A program made the translations under genes and the position numbers. Below the pieces are notes generated by a model that worked only from the letters and a program-made list of their open reading frames with translations, was not told where the DNA came from and ran no database searches. 64,000 nt of DNA from Novosphingobium sp049354825. Lineage in GTDB: Bacteria > Pseudomonadota > Alphaproteobacteria > Sphingomonadales > Sphingomonadaceae. The stretch is from positions 2,108,001 to 2,172,000 of the forward strand of contig NZ_CP186480.1 in assembly GCF_049354825.1 (NCBI RefSeq). Direction: 5' to 3'. How positions within the stretch are numbered: the first letter of the stretch is position 1; every line of letters starts with the position of its first letter. This document shows positions 33,702 through 44,745 of this stretch, piece by piece.

Positions 33702-35183
33702 ATGGAACGACAGACCCTTGCCGCGCCCGACCGCCGCCGCTTCATCGGCGGCCTGCTGGTCGCCGCCGCCGCGCTTGCCGCGCCCGCCTGTGCCAGCGCC
33801 CAGGCCGCGCGCAGCGTGCTCGACGCGGTGCCCGCGGCGCTGCGCGCCGCCATCGCCAACGGTTCGGTCCGCGCCGACCTGGCCCCGTATTTCGACCGCG
33901 CCGCGCGCGAGGCGGTATCGTCCGGAATGGCGCTGCGCGTCCCGGCGGGGACGTACACGATGCTCACCTGGTCGCCGCCTGCGGGCCTGACGGTACTGAC
34001 CGACGGGCGCGCCACCGTGTTCCGCCAGCTCGACACGCGCGGGCGTGGGCAACGCTTCATCGTCGTCAGTGCCGACGGCGTGCGGCTGTGGCCGGGCGGC
34101 GCGGCGACCATCGACGGGGGCATGACCGCGCGCGGCACCAATGCCACCGGGTTCAATTCCGGCGTCTACGTCTACGCCGGCCCCGGTGCGCGCATCGGCC
34201 GCTTCGAATGCGGCGACGTCTATGGCCGCAACCTGGGCGGTGACGTGGTCGAAACCGGCTGCGACGCGCGCGGGTTCCTGGGCAGCTGCACGATCGGGAC
34301 GATCTATGGCGACAACGTCTACCGCAACTGCCTGTCGGTCACGAGCGGGGCCGCAGGCACGGTCGCGGGCGTGATCCAGACCGGTGGCTGCGGGCTCTAT
34401 ACCGCCGATTTCGAACCCGATCCGACCAGCGCCCCGATCGGCAGCTGGACTGTCGGCACGGTGCGCGGCCACCGGCTCGGGGTGGGCGGGGCGCCCGCCG
34501 TGGGCATCGGCTCGGTCACGATCCGCGACCTCGACCTCGACCGGGCGCGCCCGTCATCAATCCCGCCGCTCGACGGCGGCGGCGTCAGCGAGCGCAAGAC
34601 CCCGTCCCTGTTCAACGTCGGCATCCGCTATGCCGGGGTCGGCACGCTGCGGGTTGATCGCGCGTCGATCCGCGGCTTTTCGCGCGCGGCGATCGAGGAC
34701 ATTACCGAGCGGCCCCAGGACCGCGTCTCGGGCCAGGTCTCGTTCGGTTCGCTGACGATCGCCAATTGCGGATCGGCGACCAATTACCAGGTCATCACGC
34801 ACAAGACCCGCCAGTTCGCGGTCGACACCATCGAAGCCAGCACCAAGTCGTCGCCCGCGATCGCCACGTTCCTTGGCGGCGACGCGATGACCGCGTTCAC
34901 GGTGCGCGGCGGGCGCGTCAGCGGGCGGGTGGTCAGCCAGTCGCTGGGCAGCTTCGAGGCCAGCGGCCTGACCATCAGCGGAGCCGGTCAGCCGGCGTTC
35001 CAGAACGTGCGCGGGCGGATGCGGCTGAGCAACAGCAAGGCAGCGGGTGCATCGGTGCTGATCGCCGACAGCCCGGGCAGCATCGACGTTGAAAGCAGCG
35101 ACGTGACCGGGGGCCTGCTGTCGAGCGGTTCGAACGGGATCCGGCTGCGCGCGAGCCGCGTAAACGGCCGCGCTGCTGGCTGA
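33702..35183 (+). CDS. Tat-exported right-handed beta-helix protein (possible polysaccharide lyase or epimerase)
   Basis: Protein of 493 aa. The N-terminus has a twin-arginine-type signal (DRRRFIGGLLVAAAALAAP). From about residue 70 to the end it is built of short Gly/Ser/Asp-rich repeats with regular beta-strand spacing. Examples are GRFECGDVYGRNLGGDVVE, IGTIYGDNVYRNCLSV and SFEASGLTISGAGQPAFQN. This fits a pectate-lyase-type parallel beta-helix. Eight or so Cys are in the middle part. No catalytic motif is certain. In an exopolysaccharide locus such proteins cut, trim or epimerise the polymer. The ATG has GAGG 5 bases upstream. It is a single plus-strand gene inside the minus-strand locus. 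Confidence 0.7.
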   Translation: MERQTLAAPDRRRFIGGLLVAAAALAAPACASAQAARSVLDAVPAALRAAIANGSVRADLAPYFDRAAREAVSSGMALRVPAGTYTMLTWSPPAGLTVLTDGRATVFRQLDTRGRGQRFIVVSADGVRLWPGGAATIDGGMTARGTNATGFNSGVYVYAGPGARIGRFECGDVYGRNLGGDVVETGCDARGFLGSCTIGTIYGDNVYRNCLSVTSGAAGTVAGVIQTGGCGLYTADFEPDPTSAPIGSWTVGTVRGHRLGVGGAPAVGIGSVTIRDLDLDRARPSSIPPLDGGGVSERKTPSLFNVGIRYAGVGTLRVDRASIRGFSRAAIEDITERPQDRVSGQVSFGSLTIANCGSATNYQVITHKTRQFAVDTIEASTKSSPAIATFLGGDAMTAFTVRGGRVSGRVVSQSLGSFEASGLTISGAGQPAFQNVRGRMRLSNSKAAGASVLIADSPGSIDVESSDVTGGLLSSGSNGIRLRASRVNGRAAG

Positions 35184-35194
35184 TCTGCCGCCCC

Positions 35195-36403
35195 CTAGGG
35201 CGCGGGGACGAGCGATACTCGGTCGAGCGTGACCGCGCTGTCGGCATGGTCGCTCGGAACCGCGGCATAGATCGACAGCCAGTTGTAGCGGCACCCGGGC
35301 GAGGGCTTGGCAACACGGACCGCGAACTGCGGGGATTCGACCGGGATCTGCGCGCTTTCGGCGGGATTGGCGGCTTGCGCGCAGCGCAGCCGCAGGAAAA
35401 TCCGCCCGCGCTTGGCATCGTCCCAGTCGGCGACGCGGACCGACAGGCGGTAAGCGGGCACCGGCAGGTCGACCAACTGGTGCGCGGCCTCGCCGCTGCC
35501 CTCGCCGATGGTCGAGATGCGCAGCGTGCCGGCGCGCTGGTCGAGGTCGGTGGTCAGCGATTCGTCGAACAGCGGCGCCCAGTCGAACGGGGCGAAGCCG
35601 ATCGGATGGTCGAAGCCCGGATCGGTCACAGCCTCCGCGCCGCGCGCTCCGGGGGCGAGCCGGTGCACCAGCGCGCTGGCGGTATCGAAGTGGCCGGTCG
35701 CGGCCAGCGCCTCGACCAGCTCGCGGTCCAGGTTCGGCGCAATGCCGATGCCCCGCTGCGCCAGCGCCATGCGGATCCGGCCCAGGTTGCCGAGCGAATC
35801 GGGAAAGCGCGGCGCGGTCGCCCAGAACTCGTCGAGCCACGGCGGCCGCCGCGACAGCAGGCGAATGACCGGATCGACCAACGTATCGCCGCGCAGGGCC
35901 TGGATTACGGATGGCAGGATCAGGCTCTGCGCTTGCGAACTGGTGCGCAGCGCCTGGTCGTACATCGCCAGCGCATCGTCGACCTTGTCGGCGCGTGCGT
36001 AATCGTTGGCGAGCCACAGGTTCACCGCCAGATCGCGCTTGGTGAGCTGCCCGGCGGCTTGCATCAGCGCCCGGGCGCGCACCGCCTCGCCGCGGCTTTG
36101 CGCGATCAGCGCCATGTTGCGCAGCGCCTCGCTGTTGAGCGGTTCGGCGGCGTAACCGGCCTTGCTGAGCGATTCGACCCGCTGCTTGGCCGCACCGGTC
36201 AGCTTGAGCGGGGCGGTAACGTCGGTCTGGAGGCCGGGCGCGAGCACGACGTCGGCCATGTTGGAATGATCGAAGCCGTTTGCCAGCGGCATCGCCTCCG
36301 CCAGCGCCGGCAGCCGCCAGCCGGCCGCGCGGCCCAGTGCGTCGCTGCCGGCCAGGACGGCCAGCACCAGCGTCAGCGCAGCAATGATCCCGTTGCGCAG
36401 CAC
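35195..36403 (-). CDS. Exported or anchored TPR-like protein of the polysaccharide locus
   Basis: Protein of 402 aa with an N-terminal hydrophobic segment (IIAALTLVLAVLAGSDALG). A helical region resembling TPR repeats covers about 75-170 (SEALRNMALIAQSRGEAVRARALM, AVNLWLANDYARADKVDDALAMYDQAL). A C-terminal ~150-residue domain is beta-rich, with YRLSVRVADWDDAKRGRIFLR and two cysteines, and could be a carbohydrate-binding sandwich. I recognise no named family. The GTG start is 5 bases after the Wzc-like gene's stop, so it is co-transcribed with that gene and probably acts in export or assembly. Confidence 0.65.
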   Translation of the reverse strand: MLRNGIIAALTLVLAVLAGSDALGRAAGWRLPALAEAMPLANGFDHSNMADVVLAPGLQTDVTAPLKLTGAAKQRVESLSKAGYAAEPLNSEALRNMALIAQSRGEAVRARALMQAAGQLTKRDLAVNLWLANDYARADKVDDALAMYDQALRTSSQAQSLILPSVIQALRGDTLVDPVIRLLSRRPPWLDEFWATAPRFPDSLGNLGRIRMALAQRGIGIAPNLDRELVEALAATGHFDTASALVHRLAPGARGAEAVTDPGFDHPIGFAPFDWAPLFDESLTTDLDQRAGTLRISTIGEGSGEAAHQLVDLPVPAYRLSVRVADWDDAKRGRIFLRLRCAQAANPAESAQIPVESPQFAVRVAKPSPGCRYNWLSIYAAVPSDHADSAVTLDRVSLVPAP

Positions 36404-36408
36404 CGCGT

Positions 36409-38604
36409 TCAGCCGACGACGGCCGTGTCGTCCTCGGCCGCGTCCTTGTTGCCGTAGCCGTAACCGTAGCCGTAACCGTATCCATAAGCAGCATCGCGCT
36501 CATCGAGCTTGGTGACGATGGCGCCCAGGATATGAGCGCGCGCGGTGCGCAGCCGGTCGACCGCGCTCTTGATCCCGCGCAGGCGATGGCGATTGGATTC
36601 GATCGTCACGATCACGCCCTCGACCGCGGTGGACAGCAGCGGCGCGTCGGCGATGCCCAGGATCGGCGGGCCGTCGACCACGACATGGTCGAAGTCGGTC
36701 TGCAGCCGCTCGATCAGCTGGCGCATGCGCACCCCGCCCAGCAGCTCGGCCGGGTTGGGCGGCATCGGCCCGGTGTCCATGATCGCCAGGCCATCGACCC
36801 CGCTCGGCTGGAGCAGGCGCGCGACGTCGTCGTCGCCGGCCAGGTAGTTGGCCAGGCCCTCGCGTCCGCTCGGCAGGCCAAGGAGCGCCCGCAGCGACGG
36901 GTTGCGCAAGTCGGCATCGACCAGTGCGATGCGCTTGCCCGATTTCGCCAGCGTTGCCGCCAGCGCGAACGAAGAGACGGTCTTGCCCTCGTTCGGGGCG
37001 GTGCTGGTGAGCGCGAAGGAGCGCGGCACGCCGTGTTCGGTGAGGAACGACAGGTTGGTCTTGATCGAGAAGTAGGCTTCCGAAGCCTCGGACTTGCGGT
37101 TCTCCAGGTCCCTCGAGATGTCGAGGTCACGCAGGCGAGGGACGCTGCCAAGCAGGGGCACGCCCAGCATGCGGTCGACTTCCTGCGGGTCCTTGAGCTT
37201 CTGGTCGAGGTATTCGAGCACGATTATCAGGCCGGCTGCAAGGGCAAGGCCGGCAAGCAGGCCAAGCGCCATGTTGAACAGCAGGATCGGGCTCGACGGG
37301 CCGCCCGCGGGCTCGGCACGGTCGACGATGGCGATGTTGTTGCTGCCGACGCCGGCGACGCCGATTTCCTTGTAGCGCTGAAGCAGCGAATCGTAGAGCT
37401 GGCGGTTGGTATCCACCTCGCGCTGGTAGATCGCGTACTGGATCGAATCGCGGCGCTGGCCGATCAGCTCGTTCTTGAGTCCCTCGACCTTGGCACGCAG
37501 CGCGTTCTCGCGCGCGACCGCCTGCTGGTAGCCGTTGCCCGAGCTGCCGCGCACGCGCGCTTCCTCGCGCCCGATCGCGGCATCGAGCGAATCGATCTGC
37601 GACTTGAGCGCGCGGGCCTGCGGATAGCCCGGCTGGAACTGCTGCAGCAGGCGTGCGTATTCGCCCGCCAGGGTGGCGCGTTGCTGGCGCAGCGCGTTGA
37701 TGGTGGGATTGGCGAGTTCGCCCGCGGTGACGCCGCGCGCGCCTTGCAGCGCGCTCTGCGCGGTGATGCGCGCGGCGGTGGCGGCGGCAAGCTCGGTATT
37801 CAGCGCCTCGAGGTCGGCGGCGGCGAGGGTCTGCTCGTTGCGGGTTTCGCCCTTCGCGCCTTCGCTGGTCGACAGCGCGATGATGCGCTTGTTCGAGGCG
37901 TAGTTGACCAGGTCGCGCTCCGACGCCTCGAGCTTCTGGCGCAGCTGGCCGAGCTGGCGCTCAAGGAAATCGCGCGCCTCGCGCGTGGAGGAGAACCGGC
38001 GATCAAGGCTGGCGGCGATGAACTGCTCGCTCCACGCGTTGGCGATCTTCGCCGACAGCGCGGGGTCCGGACTGGTGAAGCTGATGTCGACGAGGCTGGA
38101 ACCGCGGATCGGTGCAACTGCCACGTTGGCGCGCAGGATGCCCACGACGGTTTTCATGCGCGCGTCGGCCGATACCGGCGCGGCCTGCGAATCGGCTTCC
38201 TGGTTGATCCCGAAGGCGGTCAGGAAGGCCTTGTCGTTCAGCAGGTTGAGGCTGCGAGCCACGCGCTCCGCCAGGGAGCGCGATTCGAGCAGCGCGTACT
38301 GCGTCTGGTAGAATTCGAGCGACTGCCCGGCGTCTTCCTTCTGCAGCCCTTCGACGTTGGTGATGTTTTCCTGGTTGCGGCTGATCTCGATCCGCGAGGT
38401 CGAGGTGTAGACCGGGGTCGCCAGCAGCGTCAGCAACAGCGCAATGCCGAGGCAGACCGCGATGATCGCGGCAACGATCCACTTGTTGCGCTGAAGCGAG
38501 CGCCAGTACTGCAGCAGCGCCGGCGCCGCGAACACACCGGCGTGATCGACGGGCTCCTCGGCGGCATAGTCCGCGGGTACGGCCGTAGCGTAGTTCATGT
38601 CCAT
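36409..38604 (-). CDS. Wzc/GumC-type chain-length regulator fused to BY-kinase
   Basis: Inner-membrane protein of 731 aa. The first membrane span is at about 40-62 (WIVAAIIAVCLGIALLLTLL). A Wzz/GumC periplasmic domain with long coiled coils follows. The second span (ILLFNMALGLLAGLALAAG) has a PxxP-like lead-in. A cytoplasmic bacterial tyrosine kinase follows, with Walker A STAPNEGKT, Walker A' RIALVDADLR and Walker B DHVVVDGPP. The C-terminus is a tyrosine cluster of six Tyr alternating with Gly, the site of autophosphorylation in this family. The start at 38604 has GGGA 7 bases upstream; ATG 38598 is an alternative. It acts with Wza to set chain length and export. Confidence 0.93.
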   Translation of the reverse strand: MDMNYATAVPADYAAEEPVDHAGVFAAPALLQYWRSLQRNKWIVAAIIAVCLGIALLLTLLATPVYTSTSRIEISRNQENITNVEGLQKEDAGQSLEFYQTQYALLESRSLAERVARSLNLLNDKAFLTAFGINQEADSQAAPVSADARMKTVVGILRANVAVAPIRGSSLVDISFTSPDPALSAKIANAWSEQFIAASLDRRFSSTREARDFLERQLGQLRQKLEASERDLVNYASNKRIIALSTSEGAKGETRNEQTLAAADLEALNTELAAATAARITAQSALQGARGVTAGELANPTINALRQQRATLAGEYARLLQQFQPGYPQARALKSQIDSLDAAIGREEARVRGSSGNGYQQAVARENALRAKVEGLKNELIGQRRDSIQYAIYQREVDTNRQLYDSLLQRYKEIGVAGVGSNNIAIVDRAEPAGGPSSPILLFNMALGLLAGLALAAGLIIVLEYLDQKLKDPQEVDRMLGVPLLGSVPRLRDLDISRDLENRKSEASEAYFSIKTNLSFLTEHGVPRSFALTSTAPNEGKTVSSFALAATLAKSGKRIALVDADLRNPSLRALLGLPSGREGLANYLAGDDDVARLLQPSGVDGLAIMDTGPMPPNPAELLGGVRMRQLIERLQTDFDHVVVDGPPILGIADAPLLSTAVEGVIVTIESNRHRLRGIKSAVDRLRTARAHILGAIVTKLDERDAAYGYGYGYGYGYGNKDAAEDDTAVVG
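36451..36486 (-). repeat. Tandem 6-bp repeat coding the Tyr-Gly tail
   Basis: Six tandem copies of a TAC/TAT-GGN unit (36 bases) encode six Tyr-Gly pairs at the C-terminus of the Wzc-like kinase. Alternating GGT and GGC give a 12-base higher-order period. Gain or loss of units by slippage would stay in frame and change only the number of phosphorylatable tyrosines. Confidence 0.9.
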
Positions 38605-38845
38605 TGGCGTCCCGTGTGAACGAATTTGCCCGCGTTGCAAGCGGTCGCGGTGGCAGCGGCGCGCGCGCCGGCCGTCCTGCGCAGGGCGGATGCGGCGCCA
38701 GGCACCGCGATCCGGTTGAAGTGACTAGGCATCAGAGCAGCAAAAACCCATGACAGGCGGGAAACCGAAAAACGGGCTGCCCCGCCCATTCCGGCCCGCC
38801 CAATAGCAAATTGCCCGGGGCGGTAAAGCCGCTTTGCCCGCGCGA

Positions 38846-40281
38846 TCATCGCGTCTCTCCGGATGCGCGGGGCGCGGCGATGAGCGTGCAGAGCAACATC
38901 GCATAGGCCATCATCGCCGGGGTCCGCAGCGGATAGTCGGCAAAGCTTGCGACCAGCACGATGGCAAGCGAGACCCATGCAAAAGGTTCAACCCGAGGTC
39001 GCGTCCGCGCGCGCCGCGTCGCCGCGACGGTGCGCCAGGCGGCGATCCCGCGCAGCCCGAACCACGCAGCGAAGGCGATCGCCAATGCCGCGCTGACAAG
39101 TCCGCCCTCGATCAGGAACTGCAGCGCGTCGTTGTGCGCCTGGTTGAGGTAGTCGGGCCGCAGGATACTATACGGCTCGACCACGCGGTAAGCGTATTCG
39201 AAACTGCCGTAGCCCGAACCGACCGGGAAATAGGCGCGCAGCATCTCGATCAGCTGCGGCAGGATCTTGACGCGCAGGTCGCTGTCGACGCTTTCGCTGA
39301 ACAGGCGGTTGAACGTGGTCGAACGCGAGCCGAGCGCCACGACCAGCACCAGCACCGCGACCGTGGCGATCGCCGCCACAACCGGGCCGTAGCGCCGCAG
39401 TTTCGAGCCGCGGCTGCGCGCCAGCCCGCCATGCGCCAGCCACAGCCACGCCGTGGCGACCAGGGCCACTAGCACCATTGCCGCGCCCGAGCGCGAGCCG
39501 GTGGCGAGCGCCATGAAGGTCAGGCAGAAACCCCCGCCCAGCGCCGCCGCCAGGAGCAGCGGCCGGCGGCGCGGGTCGACGCTGCCGGCGCTGGCAGTGT
39601 ACGCCAGCAGCGGCAGCACACTGGCCAGGAAGATCGCGAAGTGGTTGCGGTTCGAAAACAGCCCGACCGGGTTGTTGTAGTTGGTGATGCGGTAAAGATA
39701 GAACGGCCCGCCGCTCTTGCCGATCATCTGCAGCGCAGCGAGCAGGAAGCTGAGCCCGGCGGCGAGGAACACGAACCAGGTCAGCCGCCGGCGCTGGTCG
39801 TCGCCAAGCGGCGCCAGCAGCAACAGCATCGCCAGCGGCACTGCCAGCGCGAACAGGGTGTTGAGCGTGCGCGAGGGCACCAGCGACAGCGGCCGCGCCT
39901 GGTCCTGCACCCCGGCGATGGCATCAATCGCCGCGAACGGCGCGCGCCCGGGCAGCGCGCTCCACAGCCCGTGCGGCAGCGGCACCAGCTGCAGCGCCGT
40001 CCAGGCCATCAGCGCCAGCAGCAGCCAGAACGGCATCCCCAGGGCGCGCAGCCGCGCCGTGCCCGGCTGCAGCAGCGCATAGCCAGCGGCCAGGAACGCC
40101 AGCGGGCGCAGCACCACCAGCGAGACGATGTCGCCGCGCGATCCGCCGCCCATCAGGAACGCCGCCAGCAGGAAGCCGGCGGCCACGCCGAAGCGCACCC
40201 CCGGCAGTTCGAGCCGCTGGGCAAACGACAGCCGCGAACGGCCGCGCGGCGATCCGCCGCGGCGCTGGCGCTGCGGCGAAC

Positions 40282-40285
<4 letters not shown>
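38846..40285 (-). CDS. O-antigen ligase/polymerase family membrane protein
   Basis: Protein of 479 aa with about 12 membrane spans. It shows the Wzy_C/WaaL signature: GLFSNRNHFAIFLASVLPLLAY and, in the large periplasmic loop, MLRAYFPVGSGYGSFEYAYRVVEP with YLNQAHNDALQFLIEGG (the conserved His in QAHND). It is a second candidate polymerase or ligase in this locus. The best-placed start is TTG 40285, in a TTGA overlap with the dehydratase stop; GTG codons further in are possible. Downstream, before the Wzc-like gene, lie 241 bases without a gene. Confidence 0.85.
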
Positions 40286-42303
<2,018 letters not shown>

Positions 42304-42366
42304 TATGCCTCAAGCGGGTGCAAGGCAATGGGCCGCGAACGGCAGGGGCGTTGCAAACGGGCATCA

Positions 42367-43485
42367 TCAGGCGAGTCGCAAGTGACCCAGCATGGCGGCG
42401 TTGACCTTCTCCACGGCGTACTTCTCCTCGCACAGATCGCGCCCGGCACGGCCCATCCGCGCCCGCGCCGCCCCGTCTTCGGACAGCGCCTTCATCGCCG
42501 CCGCGGTGGCGGCGACGTCGTGGACGGGCACCAATAGCCCGGTATCACCTGAACGCACGGTTTCCCGGCAGCCGGGCGCATCGGTGGTGATGACCGCCCG
42601 CCCGGTCGCCATCGCCTCTAGAACGGTGCGCGGCGTGCCTTCGCGGTAGGACGGCAGCACGTAGACGCTGCAGGCGGCCAGCGCCGGGCGGACATCGTCC
42701 AGCGGCCCCATGTAGTCGAGCCCGGCGGCGCGCCAGGCGGCAAGCTCGGCGGGGTCGATCCCGTCGGGACCCTCGTCGAAAAAGCCGCCGAGCGCGAACC
42801 GGGCGCGGCTGCCCGCGGCGATCAGGCGGCAGGCGGCCTCGGCATATTCGCGCACGCCCTTGTTGCCGAGCAGCCGCGCGATCATCAGGAAGCGGGCATC
42901 GCCGGGCAGCGGTGCCGGCGCGTAATGCGCCATGTCGACGCCCGAGCCGTTGACCAGCCGCGCCTTTCCCGCATCGGCCAATGCGCCCGCGGCGATGAAA
43001 TCGTCGCGGTCGTCCGGGTTCTGGAAGATCACCACGCGATTGGCGGCGGTGGCGCGCCGCCACAACTGCCGCGAGGCCAGGCCGACCAGGCGCCGCACCG
43101 CGCCCTTGCCCGGGATGAAGGCGAAGCCCAGCCCGGTCACCAGCGAGGCCGATTCGACCCCGCAGCTGCGCGCCGCGAGCGAACCGAAGATGCAGGGCTT
43201 GATCGTGTAGCCCAGCACCAGGTCGGCACCGGTGCGGCGGATCAGGGCGCGCACCGCGCGCAAGTAGGCCAGGTCATCGACCGGGTTGAGACCGGCGCGC
43301 GACAGCGGCACGTCGTGCGGCTCCGCCCCCAGCGCCGCCACCGCGCGCGCCGTCTCGCCCGTCAGGCCCGGTGCCGAGGCGTGGACGCGGTGCCCGGCGG
43401 CGACCATCGCGCGGATCAACGGGCCGCGAAAGATGGTCAGCGACGGGGCGTAGGACGCATTGACAAGGACCGTGCGGCTGCTCAT
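42367..43485 (-). CDS. GT4-type glycosyltransferase (PglA-like)
   Basis: Protein of 372 aa of GT-B fold. It starts SSRTVLVNASYAPSLTIFRG and has DLVLGYTIKPCIFGSLAAR and VTGLGFAFI, a pattern seen in transferases that add the second sugar to a lipid-linked diacetamido sugar (PglA/WbpY group). The donor site has FLMIARLLGNKGVREY and EX7E in PSYREGTPRTVLEAMATG. The ATG at 43485 is preferred over an upstream in-frame codon. It is 63 bases before the dehydratase gene on the same strand. The acceptor is inferred from its neighbours. Confidence 0.86.
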   Translation of the reverse strand: MSSRTVLVNASYAPSLTIFRGPLIRAMVAAGHRVHASAPGLTGETARAVAALGAEPHDVPLSRAGLNPVDDLAYLRAVRALIRRTGADLVLGYTIKPCIFGSLAARSCGVESASLVTGLGFAFIPGKGAVRRLVGLASRQLWRRATAANRVVIFQNPDDRDDFIAAGALADAGKARLVNGSGVDMAHYAPAPLPGDARFLMIARLLGNKGVREYAEAACRLIAAGSRARFALGGFFDEGPDGIDPAELAAWRAAGLDYMGPLDDVRPALAACSVYVLPSYREGTPRTVLEAMATGRAVITTDAPGCRETVRSGDTGLLVPVHDVAATAAAMKALSEDGAARARMGRAGRDLCEEKYAVEKVNAAMLGHLRLA

Positions 43486-43566
43486 TCCGCGCCCCTTAGC
43501 GGCAATCGGCACCGGCGCGAAAGCGAACTATGTCCGCCACTTGGCCGCCGGAGGATCGAAACGCCC

Positions 43567-44745
43567 ATGCTCGGCACTACCGTCGCCCCCTGGCCCGCCT
43601 ACGACGAGGAAGAGGTCGCCGCCGTTGCCGAGGTGCTGCGATCGGGCCGGGTCAATTACTGGACCGGGCAGGAATGCCGCGCCTTCGAGCGCGAGTTCGC
43701 AGCCTGGACGGGCAGCGCCAGGGCGGTCGCGGTGGCTAACGGCACGCTCGCGCTCGACCTGGCGCTGGCGGCGCTGGGGATCGGACCGGGCGACGAGGTG
43801 GTGGTGACGCCGCGCACCTTCATCGCCTCGATATCGTGCGTGGTGAACGTGGGCGCGACGCCGGTCTTCGCCGATGTCGACCGCGACAGCGGCAACATCT
43901 CCGCCGCCACCATCGCACCGGTGCTGAGCGGGCGGACGCGCGCCATCATCCCCGTCCACCTGGCCGGCTGGCCTTGCGACATGGGCGCGATCGTGGCGCT
44001 GGCGAACGAACGCGGCATCGCCGTGATCGAGGACTGCGCGCAGGCGCACGGCGCGCGCATCGGCGGGCGCAGCGTCGGCAGCTTCGGACAGGTCGGCGCG
44101 TGGTCGTTCTGCCAGGACAAGATCATGACCACCGGCGGCGAAGGCGGCATGGTGACGACCGACGACGAGGCGCTGTGGTCGGCGATGTGGTCCTACAAGG
44201 ATCACGGCAAGGACTGGGACGCGGTCTACAACCGCCAGCACCCGCCCGGCTTTCGCTGGCTGCACGAATCGTTCGGCACCAACTGGCGCATGCTTGAGAT
44301 GCAGGGCGTGATCGGGCGCATCCAGCTGCGCCGGATGGAGGCCTGGCACGCCCGCCGCACCGCCGTCGCCGAGCGTTATCGCGCCGCGCTGGCGCCGTTC
44401 GCACAGGCGGTGCGGGCCCCGGTTCCTGGCCCCGACATGATCCACGCCGCCTACCGCTTCTACGCTTACGTGCGGCCCGAAGGCCTCAAGGCCGGCTGGG
44501 ACCGCGACCGTATCGTTGCCGAGGTGGAGAAGCGCGGCGTGCCGCTGTTCCAGGGCAGTTGCAGCGAAGTCTACCTGGAAAAGGCGTTCGACGGCACCGA
44601 CTGGCGCCCGGCGCAGCGGCTGCCGGTCGCGGCCGAACTTGGCCAGACCAGCCTGATGTTCCTGACCCATCCGACGCTGAGCGACGCGGACGTCGAGCGG
44701 ATTGCCGGCACCGTGGCCGAGGTCGTCGCCGGGGCCGCGCGCTAG
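43567..44745 (+). CDS. DegT/DnrJ/EryC1/StrS sugar aminotransferase
   Basis: PLP enzyme of 392 aa that aminates a keto sugar. The fold-type I landmarks are AVANGTLALDLALAALGIGPGD, VEDCAQAHGA-type (VIEDCAQAHGARIGG) and the PLP lysine in WSFCQDKIMTTGGEGG. Beside a 4,6-dehydratase gene and a PglC-like gene, the expected product is a UDP-4-amino-4,6-dideoxy-GlcNAc (PglE role), which is inference. The ATG at 43567 is preceded by GGAGG (43550-43554) with a 12-base spacer. Upstream codons in frame lie over the opposite glycosyltransferase gene and are not used. It overlaps the convergent gene by 4 bases. Confidence 0.9.
   Translation: MLGTTVAPWPAYDEEEVAAVAEVLRSGRVNYWTGQECRAFEREFAAWTGSARAVAVANGTLALDLALAALGIGPGDEVVVTPRTFIASISCVVNVGATPVFADVDRDSGNISAATIAPVLSGRTRAIIPVHLAGWPCDMGAIVALANERGIAVIEDCAQAHGARIGGRSVGSFGQVGAWSFCQDKIMTTGGEGGMVTTDDEALWSAMWSYKDHGKDWDAVYNRQHPPGFRWLHESFGTNWRMLEMQGVIGRIQLRRMEAWHARRTAVAERYRAALAPFAQAVRAPVPGPDMIHAAYRFYAYVRPEGLKAGWDRDRIVAEVEKRGVPLFQGSCSEVYLEKAFDGTDWRPAQRLPVAAELGQTSLMFLTHPTLSDADVERIAGTVAEVVAGAAR

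Noticed and set aside
36532..38619. Plus-strand open frame of about 695 codons opposite the Wzc-like kinase
   Set aside because: Shadow frame of a well-supported kinase gene; no domain seen.
38768..38787. Possible minus-strand terminator between the ligase-like and Wzc-like genes
   Set aside because: The stem has only four pairs (GGGC/GCCC) before a run of five T. Too weak to call.
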